NCBI GenBank assembly: GCA_009780035.1
Contig: WRAU01000005.1
Location: 1-64,000 of the forward strand
DNA length: 64,000 nt
Source of the DNA: Alphaproteobacteria bacterium
GTDB taxonomy: Bacteria; Pseudomonadota; Alphaproteobacteria; WRAU01; Hepatincolaceae
Direction: 5' to 3'
The position numbers and the translations under genes were made by a program. Below the pieces are notes generated by a model. The model was given only the letters and a program-made list of their open reading frames with translations. It searched no databases and was not told the DNA's origin. How positions within the stretch are numbered: position 1 is the first letter of the stretch; each line of letters begins with the position of its first letter. Of this stretch, positions 1 through 6,464 are shown in pieces.

Positions 1-100
1 ACGATGCCTTTGCTATTAATAGCAGCATTTCAATCCTGTTTTGCTCCACCATTTGATTTTCTGGATCGCTGTAGTCAATTTTTTTGATTCTAACTTTCAT
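1..100 (-). CDS. Leftward early phage gene, N-terminal 33 residues (partial)
   Basis: An open frame starts at an ATG whose complement is at 98-100 and runs off the left edge. A strong purine-rich Shine-Dalgarno (GGGGGA) sits seven bases upstream on the minus strand. The visible peptide starts MKVRIKKIDYSDPENQ. It lies about 70 bases downstream of the leftward promoter in the left inverted repeat, so it should be the first gene of the leftward early operon, where temperate phages place recombination or integration functions. Too little is visible to assign a function. Confidence 0.6.
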   Translation of the reverse strand, partial: MKVRIKKIDYSDPENQMVEQNRIEMLLLIAKAS

Positions 101-149
101 TTTTAATCCCCCATAATTTCTTTTTTCCCTTTAGTGCTATAAGGCGGTA

Positions 150-239
150 TGTAGTGGTATTTGCCTTTATACACTTAATATAAAGTGTATAAAAGTGCAA
201 GTCAAGTGCAAAAATAAATTATTTTTAAAAAACAAGGTA
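150..239 (-). repeat. Left arm of perfect 90-bp inverted repeat (PL/OL block)
   Basis: Bases 150-239 are the exact reverse complement of 2577-2666, 90 of 90 positions. The arm contains a complete promoter and operator set reading leftward. The repeat starts and ends abruptly on both sides. Confidence 0.97.
177..205 (-). promoter_or_regulatory. Leftward early promoter PL with embedded operators
   Basis: On the minus strand TTGACT (200-205) and TATATT (177-182) are 17 bp apart, a good sigma-70 promoter. An 11-bp dyad (166-176 and 183-193) brackets the -10 hexamer, and a direct repeat TTGCACTT overlaps the -35. The neighbouring CI-like repressor is the obvious ligand. Transcription would begin near 170 and enter the gene cut at base 1. 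Confidence 0.75.
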
Positions 240-276
240 ATACAATGTTTTATAGGCGTGTAAAAAAACTTTTTCA

Positions 277-298
277 TAGATTCGCAGCTACGAATCTA
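277..298. repeat. 8-bp hairpin TAGATTCG / CGAATCTA
   Basis: Perfect inverted repeat (277-284 and 291-298) with a six-base loop, in the gap between PL and the 425 operon. No T-run follows on either strand, so a terminator role is doubtful; it may be an operator. Confidence 0.4.
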
Positions 299-374
299 CT
301 AATTCAAGGAATCTAGCAAAAACATAGGAATATTAAGGGTTTGAAAGTGTTTTTATTAGTTAGCAGAATCTCTA

Positions 375-403
375 TTGCGAATCCCCTAAAAAAATTTTAT
401 TAT
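375..403 (+). promoter_or_regulatory. Putative promoter of the three-gene cassette
   Basis: TTGCGA (375-380) and TATTAT (398-403) are separated by 17 bp, 21 bases before the start codon at 425. It lies outside the inverted repeat and carries no copy of the repressor dyad, so the cassette could be expressed in the lysogen independently of PL and PR. Confidence 0.5.
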
Positions 404-424
404 TAAAATAAAAAGGTTAAAGTA

Positions 425-901
425 ATGAGGTATCTAATTATTATTATAGTCTGCTTTTGTGCGTTTGAGCTTAAGGCAGAGGTTCTTACTTTTCATTGCA
501 AAACAGACGATTCGTTAGGAAATTCAGGTGGCTTTGCTGGATACAATAAGTTAGATAATATTAGTTTGGATTATTATTTTCAAACTGGAAAAGAAAGAGG
601 TTTTATTTTAACAAAGCTCAATAATTTATCTGTAAACGGGGTTAGCTTAATAAGCAACCTAAAAGCTAAATACAAAATAGGCATAGTTCCACCAGAAAAC
701 CCAAAAGATATAGAAAAAGCTATGCTTTTAAATGCTTTTGCTGGGGACTATAATAAAATGGAAATATTTAATATTTTTTTTAATTTTGAAAACAATAAAG
801 TTGTAGCTGTTTACTCTTTACAATCAATAGAAGAAGACGGAGCTATATCAATAAATACAATCTCTTCATGTATGAAAGTTGAAGATTATTTAATAAATTA
901 A
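425..901 (+). CDS. Secreted protein of the immunity cassette, gene 1
   Basis: 158 residues. A hydrophobic stretch (about residues 3-15) ending in ELKAE forms a classic signal peptide, so the product should be periplasmic. The mature part starts with a cysteine about eight residues in and has a second cysteine near the C-terminus, which could form a disulfide. The stop codon overlaps the next start by one base (translational coupling). No family is recognised. By position inside a prophage immunity region it is a candidate lysogenic-conversion or superinfection-exclusion gene; the function is inferred from location only. Confidence 0.75.
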   Translation: MRYLIIIIVCFCAFELKAEVLTFHCKTDDSLGNSGGFAGYNKLDNISLDYYFQTGKERGFILTKLNNLSVNGVSLISNLKAKYKIGIVPPENPKDIEKAMLLNAFAGDYNKMEIFNIFFNFENNKVVAVYSLQSIEEDGAISINTISSCMKVEDYLIN

Positions 902-1317
902 TGAAATCAATATTTATAGCTACATTCTTTTTGTTTTTTGTTGCTAATCTAGTTGCAGAAAGCCTTATTTGCGAACCTACAGACAATTGGCAATACACGG
1001 AGTATGAAGAGGGAGCCGCTTATTTTAGCAAGTTTGATACATCAAAAAAATACAGAAAAAAAATAAAATTGCAGTTAGAAAAAGATAAAATAATATTATC
1101 TGATCTTGATGGCGTTATTGCGGAGGCAAAAATACTAATCAATACTCCAGAGATAAGAGGTAGCGGCATGTTAGTAATGGCTTATACTTATACAAGGAAT
1201 CCTAACACAATGTATAACTATACTATAACTAGATATAATGCAGGTAGTTATTACTTAACGGTAAATTATAACATTGAGACATCGCAAGCGGGGATTATGC
1301 AATATGTTTGTAGATAA
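901..1317 (+). CDS. Secreted protein of the immunity cassette, gene 2
   Basis: 138 residues with an N-terminal signal peptide (hydrophobic residues 3-17, cleavage likely after NLVA). Like its upstream neighbour, the mature protein has one cysteine just after the signal (LIC) and one at the very C-terminus (YVCR), the same size and cysteine arrangement, suggesting a diverged pair or a shared small beta-rich fold. The start overlaps the previous stop and the end overlaps the next gene, so the three genes form one operon. The function is unknown. Confidence 0.75.
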   Translation: MKSIFIATFFLFFVANLVAESLICEPTDNWQYTEYEEGAAYFSKFDTSKKYRKKIKLQLEKDKIILSDLDGVIAEAKILINTPEIRGSGMLVMAYTYTRNPNTMYNYTITRYNAGSYYLTVNYNIETSQAGIMQYVCR

Positions 1318-1879
1318 AAAAATATTTATTATAGCTATTTTTTTTATTTTTCCAAGTTTTGTATGGGCGTATGGGGAATATACGAGCGAAGATATTCATT
1401 CATACGGAATAGATTATGATATGACTTTGTTGAAGAAAATCCTTAATAATGATTTAGAAATCGCAAAAGAGATACGGAAACAAGGAATAGAGCAAGGACG
1501 AGATATTCATGTTAGAAAAAATAAATTAGGAGAGTTGTATCTTGAGGAAAACGGTGAATTATTAGGAAAGTATCAAGTCTTTAATAAACAAGGGCTTTCT
1601 CAATTTGATATGGCACATTATTACTGGCTGACATGGATAATAATTATTTCTACTTCTTTTGCTTATTATCGTATAGTTTTTGAAAACAAAAAGACAAAAA
1701 AAGGCACTAAAGTTTTATTATCTTTGCTTGTTTTTTCTATCGTTCCACCTTTAATTGTTTCGCCATTTTATGAGAATACAGGGGAAATATTCGGTTGGAT
1801 ATTTGGTATATTTTTCTTTGGTATTTTTATATTATTTTTCGCTAAAATGCTATTATTTATTTTTAATAAGATGTTTTAA
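1304..1879 (+). CDS. Membrane protein carrying a virion-protein domain; candidate superinfection-exclusion protein
   Basis: 191 residues from the ATG at 1304, preferred over the upstream TTG at 1274 because a purine-rich GCGGGG lies upstream and a signal sequence begins there directly. Layout: signal peptide (residues 1-22, ending FVWA), periplasmic domain (about 27-102), then three hydrophobic segments at about 106-126, 136-160 and 166-190. The periplasmic domain matches residues 8-85 of the internal virion protein at 13239: both contain EIR, then G, then QGRDI, then RKN, then GE, then K..N..GLS in the same order and spacing. This suggests interference with ejection of an incoming related phage; the role is inferred, the similarity is seen. 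It converges on the repressor gene with a 4-base overlap. Confidence 0.8.
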   Translation: MFVDKKIFIIAIFFIFPSFVWAYGEYTSEDIHSYGIDYDMTLLKKILNNDLEIAKEIRKQGIEQGRDIHVRKNKLGELYLEENGELLGKYQVFNKQGLSQFDMAHYYWLTWIIIISTSFAYYRIVFENKKTKKGTKVLLSLLVFSIVPPLIVSPFYENTGEIFGWIFGIFFFGIFILFFAKMLLFIFNKMF

Positions 1880-2505
1880 TGCAATTTTTTAAAAAATGTT
1901 CCTAAAACTTCGCCGATAACTTGAAACTCATATTTAGGAGGTATAGGAATTTCTATTGTTTGATAGGTTTTATTATTAGATATTAATAAAATTTTATCTG
2001 GTGTTCTTTGGACTCTTTTAAAATAAAATTCCTTATTGTAAATAAAAGCATATAATCCATCGTTATTAAAAAAATTTATAGAACTATCAATGATTACTGT
2101 TTCTCCGCTTTCAACATCAGGCGACATAGAATCGCCCTGAATTGTAAACATAATTAAATTATTTACATTTCTTTTTGTAATTAGCTCTAAAAAATCTTTA
2201 TCAATTTCCATAATGCTATACTCTTTATTAAGTGAATAAATAGGTTCAACCCCTTGCCCTGCCGATAGTTTGTGAGTAAATAACTTTAGAGAAATTTTGC
2301 TTGAAACTACAGCTTCGTTTGTATTTTTTATAAGTTCGTCAGGCGACACGCCTAGGGCTTGTGATAGTTTTTCAATTGTATTTTTTGTCAATCTTGTTGC
2401 TCCTCTCTCTATATCTCCAATATGACCAGAAGACAACCCACTTAATTTTGATAATTCTTTTTGAGATATATTTTTCTCTTCTCTAATTTTTTTTAAGTTT
2501 TGCAT
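1876..2505 (-). CDS. CI-type prophage repressor (XRE HTH plus LexA/S24 peptidase domain)
   Basis: 209 residues. Residues 3-60 form an XRE helix-turn-helix. Residues 75-209 form an S24 autopeptidase: cleavage dipeptide Ala82-Gly83, catalytic Ser126 in GDSMS and Lys163 in FYFKRV. Such repressors hold lysogeny and self-cleave when RecA is activated by DNA damage. It is read leftward, divergently from PR, and is flanked by two identical operator blocks, which it most likely binds. Its own promoter lacks a good -35, as in positively autoregulated PRM promoters. All expected catalytic residues are present. Confidence 0.93.
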   Translation of the reverse strand: MQNLKKIREEKNISQKELSKLSGLSSGHIGDIERGATRLTKNTIEKLSQALGVSPDELIKNTNEAVVSSKISLKLFTHKLSAGQGVEPIYSLNKEYSIMEIDKDFLELITKRNVNNLIMFTIQGDSMSPDVESGETVIIDSSINFFNNDGLYAFIYNKEFYFKRVQRTPDKILLISNNKTYQTIEIPIPPKYEFQVIGEVLGTFFKKLH

Positions 2506-2548
2506 CTATCTACTCACACCAAAAATTACAGCTTTGTTTGCGAGTTTT

Positions 2549-2554
2549 ATTATA
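2549..2554 (-). promoter_or_regulatory. Repressor promoter (PRM-like) -10 hexamer
   Basis: On the minus strand a perfect TATAAT lies 44 bases before the repressor start, but no recognisable -35 sits 17 bp upstream. The missing -35 falls just inside the operator-bearing repeat, a layout expected for a promoter activated by its own repressor. Confidence 0.5.
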
Positions 2555-2576
2555 AATCTCATTTTGAATGCCTGCA

Positions 2577-2666
2577 TACCTTGTTTTTTAAAAATAATTT
2601 ATTTTTGCACTTGACTTGCACTTTTATACACTTTATATTAAGTGTATAAAGGCAAATACCACTACA
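2577..2666 (+). repeat. Right arm of perfect 90-bp inverted repeat (PR/OR block)
   Basis: Exact reverse complement of 150-239. The two arms enclose 2,337 bp holding the cassette and the repressor gene. Confidence 0.97.
2611..2639 (+). promoter_or_regulatory. Rightward early promoter PR with embedded operators
   Basis: TTGACT (2611-2616), 17-bp spacer, TATATT (2634-2639). An 11-bp dyad (2623-2633 and 2640-2650) is centred on the -10, and TTGCACTT occurs twice (2605-2612 and 2616-2623), 11 bp or one helical turn apart, over the -35. Repressor bound here would block polymerase. Transcription should start near 2646, giving a leader of about 415 bases before the first gene at 3061. Confidence 0.8.
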
Positions 2667-2708
2667 ACCCAAAGTATAACGGTAAGTAGTAAAAAAAAGG
2701 TTAATTAT

Positions 2709-2783
2709 GCCGGCAGTAGCTTAAGTAGGAGAGCATAGCCTTTGGGGGCTAAAGATGTAGGTGCAAGTCCTACCGCCAGCACA
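2709..2783 (+). tRNA. Degenerate tRNA-Pro(UGG)-like element in the PR leader
   Basis: The stretch folds as a cloverleaf: D-arm with a canonical-looking sequence (GTAGCTTAAGTAGGAGAGCA), anticodon stem TAGCC/GGCTA (2736-2740 and 2747-2751), T-arm GTAGG/CCTAC (2757-2761 and 2769-2773) and a seven-base acceptor with two C/A mismatches. The anticodon loop is TTTGGG, six bases; one more G in the five-G run would give a normal loop with anticodon UGG. The T-loop is TGCAAGT and the 3' end is ACA, not CCA. It is likely a decayed tRNA or a tRNA-like RNA element, not a working tRNA. Confidence 0.5.
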
Positions 2784-2795
2784 TAGAATTAAGAA

Positions 2796-3009
2796 TTAGC
2801 AGGTTTTAAAAAGTTCCTGTTAATAGATTCGGGGGTCTTTTTATCGCTATTAATTCCCCCGAGTTTTAAAAGAATTTAAAATAAGCCTACGAAACTCTTG
2901 TTTTTTAACAGGTAGTAGCCATAGGCTTCAGTAATTGGCTGGTTTTGTTGCAAATCTTCCAGTCAATCGCAGGGGCGATAAAACACACCCGTTGAAATCT
3001 ACCCCTGCG
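2796..3009 (+). ncRNA. Structured PR leader RNA with five successive hairpins
   Basis: Five stems follow one another: 2796-2803/2816-2823; 2829-2835/2856-2862 (TCGGGGG/CCCCCGA); 2883-2889/2922-2928 (AAGCCTA/TAGGCTT); 2934-2942/2959-2967 (ATTGGCTGG/CCAGTCAAT); 2968-2975/3002-3009 (CGCAGGGG/CCCCTGCG). The last two abut directly. Non-Watson-Crick pairs in the first and fourth stems are G-T on the plus strand, so the RNA form is plus-strand. None has a following T-run. The position just after an early phage promoter recalls RNA-encoded antitermination such as HK022 put sites, but no sequence match is claimed. Confidence 0.55.
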
Positions 3010-3060
3010 TCCCTCCATAAAAAATAAATGCAACAAAAAAAGAAGGGAGTTATTAAATAA

Positions 3061-4047
3061 ATGCAACAAAACCATAAAAATCCGCCGCAGAATTATAACG
3101 AGATTATTGATAATCTTATGCTGCAAGACAATAAGCATATTGCTAAAATACTGCAATGTTCCACTCGCACAATTCAACGCCAACGCAAAGACAATAAATT
3201 AGCAGCTTATATGCTAAGACACATACATTATATACTTAATAGTGTGTATACATTGCAGAACGATTTGTATAATAAAAGCGATGTGGTTATTTCCAAAATG
3301 GAAAATACCACTAAAAATATGGGTAGTGTAAAAAATTCACATACCACTAATGACATAGCAATAAATAATGCGACAACAATGTCGCCGACACCAAATTATA
3401 ATGGCGACAAAAAGCGACACAGCAACGACAACGACATGAGTGTCGACGACAGATTAAAATCTCTTGAAAACAAGGTAGACCTTATACTTTCGCTTTTACA
3501 AGGCAATGCTATGGCGACAAATAACGACAGAAACGACAACGACATGAGTGTCGACGACATAGCGACAAAAAGCGACAGTATATATATTAATAATAGTAAT
3601 AATATATTAGATAATAGTATTAATAAAACATATAGTGTCGCCGACACGACAGACGACAGCGACAAGATTGTTGTAGGGGATACGATTGACAGTATTGAAG
3701 ATGGCGAATATTACGAGACGCCTCCACCTGAGTTGATTGACGAGCTAGAAGAACAGATTTTTCGCGAAGAAATATGGCAGCGTTATCCAAAAAGTCAGAT
3801 CAAATCTAATTTTAAAACCGCATTAGCAAATTACATGGCTCTTAGTGTAGAAGATAGAGGCAGCTTATTAGGTAGCATAAACGATGTTGTAGCGTATTAC
3901 GGTAGAAAGAAGTCAAAAGAACATGTTAAATCACTTACAGCTTTAATTAGAGAAAGGCATTGGTTGTTAGTAGGTGGCGAGGAACAGGAGCAGCCACACA
4001 ACAATACTAGCAGCAATAATCAAGCAGCCAATTATAATTATTTTTAG
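3061..4047 (+). CDS. Phage replication initiator candidate (lambda O-like by position and embedded iterons)
   Basis: 328 residues, first gene of the rightward early operon. Residues 20-45 look like a helix-turn-helix (KHIAKILQCSTRTIQRQRKD). The middle is Asn/Asp/Thr-rich and low in complexity, with a duplicated NDNDMSVDD and a short coiled coil (DDRLKSLENKVDLILSLL). The last ~100 residues form a helical domain of unknown family. The DNA of the low-complexity middle consists of clustered CGACA repeats followed by an AT-rich tract, the arrangement seen when a phage origin lies inside its initiator gene. An initiator role is inferred from this and from its place before nuclease and terminase. 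Confidence 0.65.
   Translation: MQQNHKNPPQNYNEIIDNLMLQDNKHIAKILQCSTRTIQRQRKDNKLAAYMLRHIHYILNSVYTLQNDLYNKSDVVISKMENTTKNMGSVKNSHTTNDIAINNATTMSPTPNYNGDKKRHSNDNDMSVDDRLKSLENKVDLILSLLQGNAMATNNDRNDNDMSVDDIATKSDSIYINNSNNILDNSINKTYSVADTTDDSDKIVVGDTIDSIEDGEYYETPPPELIDELEEQIFREEIWQRYPKSQIKSNFKTALANYMALSVEDRGSLLGSINDVVAYYGRKKSKEHVKSLTALIRERHWLLVGGEEQEQPHNNTSSNNQAANYNYF
3368..3665. other. Putative phage replication origin: iteron cluster plus AT-rich tract inside the initiator gene
   Basis: CGACA and its complement TGTCG occur many times between 3370 and 3664. A 28-bp unit is repeated exactly at 3424-3451 and 3532-3559, 108 bp apart, and GCGACAAAAAGCGACA occurs near 3404 and 3562. A run of almost pure A/T (about 3578-3634) follows and is bordered by further CGACA motifs at 3636-3664. 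Iterons beside an AT-rich unwinding region are the hallmark of theta origins; in lambda the origin likewise lies within gene O. Confidence 0.6.
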
Positions 4048-4114
4048 TGAGTTTTGAAAAGCTAAGCGTTGCAAGCCTTTAAGGCACTTCAAGAGAACAA
4101 AAAGAGAACAAAAA

Positions 4115-4585
4115 ATGGATTTAAATTTAACGCAGCCAAGCACAAAAAAAGTAAATGGCGGACACAAGGCTAAAATCGGTGGTGAAGCGTTTGAGAATTA
4201 CTTTAAGCGTATCTTGGAGGATATTCAAGCGGAGACTGATTCTCCTATTGTATGTTTCCGCAAGCATAGTAATGAGGTAGTGGGAGCTTTAACCTTTAAA
4301 AAAATGTTTGGCATGGTTAAAAAGCTGGGTTATTTAAAAGGTGATTTGGATTACTCTATTACGCTGCGTGGAGGCAAAACATTATTTGTTGAATGTAAAA
4401 GTGGCAACGCTAAGTTGACGAAAGAGCAAGAGGATATGATTGAACGGTATAACAACAACGATGTTCCTTATGTGATTTTTAGCCAAAAATTACATGATAA
4501 ATTTTTCAATGTTGTGGCAACAAATAGCTTTGCTAGTGATAAGCTAAAAATAAGAACATACATTGATTATATGCTAGGTAAATAG
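4115..4585 (+). CDS. PD-(D/E)XK nuclease, VRR-NUC/Holliday-resolvase-like
   Basis: 156 residues. The core motif is Asp77/Asp79 in GDLDY followed by Glu93-Cys-Lys95 in FVECKSG, then the KLTKEQEDMIERY helix typical of VRR-NUC nucleases (Gln in the LT.EQ motif). An upstream Glu24 completes the usual acidic set. Phage enzymes of this type cut branched DNA during replication, recombination or packaging. It lies between the initiator gene and the terminase genes. The exact substrate cannot be told from sequence. Confidence 0.75.
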   Translation: MDLNLTQPSTKKVNGGHKAKIGGEAFENYFKRILEDIQAETDSPIVCFRKHSNEVVGALTFKKMFGMVKKLGYLKGDLDYSITLRGGKTLFVECKSGNAKLTKEQEDMIERYNNNDVPYVIFSQKLHDKFFNVVATNSFASDKLKIRTYIDYMLGK

Positions 4586-4587
4586 AT

Positions 4588-5037
4588 GTGCCAATTACAA
4601 AAGAGGAATTTAAGCGGCTTAGCAACCACGATAAGCGTCTTGAGGTTGCAAAGGAACTAAAGGCTAATCGCACAGTAAGAGAGATAGCCGATAAGTTAGG
4701 AGCATCACATAATCTTATTGACAAGGTTAAAAGATGGCAAAAGCAAGAGGAAGCCAGCAATAAGGATAAAGAAAATAAAGCAATTGAAGTATCGCAAGCC
4801 CTTGAAACTCTTAATAAAGTAGAAGAGATAGATAAAAAGACAGAGCAAGCCGAAAAAATATTAGAGCGGCTAGAAAATGCGGACAACGACCTAGATTTAA
4901 AAATTAACAATATAATACACTTAAAGCATGAAATATTAGAAGACATACTAAAAAATATAAAAATGAAAGTTAAAGACAAAGAAAATCTTAATGATTACGA
5001 ACAAAAAATTATTACGGAAATGATAAAACAAAGTTAA
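4588..5037 (+). CDS. Putative terminase small subunit
   Basis: 149 residues from a GTG at 4588, two bases after the previous stop; the overlapping ATG at 4586 is in another frame and soon stops. Residues 25-50 form a helix-turn-helix (TVREIADKLGASHNLIDKVKR), followed by a long charged coiled coil to the C-terminus. HTH plus oligomerising coiled coil directly before the large subunit, with a one-base overlap, fits a small terminase that recognises phage DNA and assembles a ring. Sequence identity to a known family is not established. Confidence 0.65.
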   Translation: MPITKEEFKRLSNHDKRLEVAKELKANRTVREIADKLGASHNLIDKVKRWQKQEEASNKDKENKAIEVSQALETLNKVEEIDKKTEQAEKILERLENADNDLDLKINNIIHLKHEILEDILKNIKMKVKDKENLNDYEQKIITEMIKQS

Positions 5038-6464
5038 TGCAAAGCTCAATTCTTGTAGAAAACTACAAGTTAAAACTCGCTACCAAGTATCTTAAGAAAT
5101 ATGGAATTATTCTATTCAAGAATAAAGAAGTTAAACAGGAATTAAAGCATTGGCAACCGCAACCAGAAGCACAAAGCCGATTCTTTGAATATCTATTATC
5201 TTCGCATATAAATATTCTTGGCTACGGAGGTACTCGCGGCAGCGGCAAAACAGAAGTCGGCATTAACGGTATCATTGCATTAATGTTTGATTTGGCTGAT
5301 AAGTTCAATGGCATGTATATTCGTAATACTGCCAAAGGGTTAAAGCCAGTATTCCGCAGATTAAAGAAAGCCTTAATTCGTGAGGGCTTAAAGGAACGGA
5401 AAGACTTTTTTTGCAACAAAGTTGATATGCAAATTGAGCTTAAGACGGGAGCTTTATTATCATTTTTTTATGTAGATGGTGAGGGCTTAGAAAATATACA
5501 AGGCGAGAATTTCTCCCATGTAATCTTTGAGGAGCCGCAATACATCAAAGATATGAACGCTGCATTATCTGCCGTTAAAGCTATGTGGCGGTCGGCTCAT
5601 GGAATTACTAAAAAAATGATATTTTTATTTAACCCATTAGGTGCAAGCACTAAGTGGCTAAAGGATTATTTTGTTAGTAATGGCAGCTATAATATCACCG
5701 AGGAAGACGGGCTTCAAAAAGTATTCGTATTTGCTTCCGTAAACGATAACAAAATATTGCTAAAGAACGACCCATCATATTACAAAATGCTTGAAAACTT
5801 GCCAGAGGTTTATCGTAAGGCATGGCTTGAGGGAGACTTTAATGTTTTAAGCGGCGTGGCATTTGATAATTTGACCTTTGAGGGCAATGGCTTTGAGGAT
5901 AAAAGTTTCCGTCCCTATGATTATCCTTATTATATTTCATACGATTGGGGATTCAGCGATGCTTCGGTGATTGGGTTTTATTCTTTGATAACCAACGAAC
6001 ACGGTATTAAAACCCTAGTTAAATTCAAAGAGCTTGTATACAAAGGTGTTGATGCTGAAACTCAAGCCCGCAATCTTAAAAGAGAACTTAGCTATTTAGA
6101 CTATGGCAAAAATTTAAAAGGTGCAGTGGCGGACGGGCAAATATTCGCAAAATCGGGAGCAACTGGCACGCCAATTGCAGATTATTTTCGTGAGGTGGGT
6201 ATTAATTTTGTGCGTGCTAAAAAAGATAGATTAAGCGGATTCCAGCATTTATATAGTGCTATCAACAACAAAAGGTTAGTAATTTCTAAAGCCTGCAAGT
6301 ATTTTTGGGATACAGTGCCGAATTTGGTATTAAGCGATAAATACGATGGTGATATTGAGCGGAACCCAAAACAGGAAGACCACGCTTATGACGAAACACG
6401 GTATATGATTATGCACCTTGCCAATGAGCTTAAAATAAAAATTAAGGGGTTTAGTTATGAGTAA
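5037..6464 (+). CDS. terL: Terminase large subunit (packaging ATPase-nuclease)
   Basis: 475 residues. Walker A is GGTRGSGK (residues 64-71); Walker B is HVIFEEP (Glu165/166). The C-terminal RNase H-like nuclease shows SYDWGFSDAS near residue 300 and VADGQI near 365, each with a metal-binding Asp, and a late Asp/Glu-rich segment (QEDHAYDETRY). The enzyme cuts concatemers and pumps DNA into the prohead at the portal vertex. It overlaps the small subunit by one base and the portal gene by eight bases. Confidence 0.95.
   Translation: MQSSILVENYKLKLATKYLKKYGIILFKNKEVKQELKHWQPQPEAQSRFFEYLLSSHINILGYGGTRGSGKTEVGINGIIALMFDLADKFNGMYIRNTAKGLKPVFRRLKKALIREGLKERKDFFCNKVDMQIELKTGALLSFFYVDGEGLENIQGENFSHVIFEEPQYIKDMNAALSAVKAMWRSAHGITKKMIFLFNPLGASTKWLKDYFVSNGSYNITEEDGLQKVFVFASVNDNKILLKNDPSYYKMLENLPEVYRKAWLEGDFNVLSGVAFDNLTFEGNGFEDKSFRPYDYPYYISYDWGFSDASVIGFYSLITNEHGIKTLVKFKELVYKGVDAETQARNLKRELSYLDYGKNLKGAVADGQIFAKSGATGTPIADYFREVGINFVRAKKDRLSGFQHLYSAINNKRLVISKACKYFWDTVPNLVLSDKYDGDIERNPKQEDHAYDETRYMIMHLANELKIKIKGFSYE

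Noticed and set aside
1274-1303. TTG start for the cassette membrane protein
   Set aside because: It would place a charged peptide before the signal sequence; the ATG at 1304 starts the signal directly and has a better ribosome site.
3402-3579. Repeated CGACA units as a CRISPR array
   Set aside because: The repeats are short, irregularly spaced, occur in both orientations and are inside a coding frame; there are no unique spacers of constant size.
3396-3665. 89-residue minus-strand ORF opposite the initiator gene
   Set aside because: Low-complexity shadow of the repeated plus-strand codons; no ribosome site.
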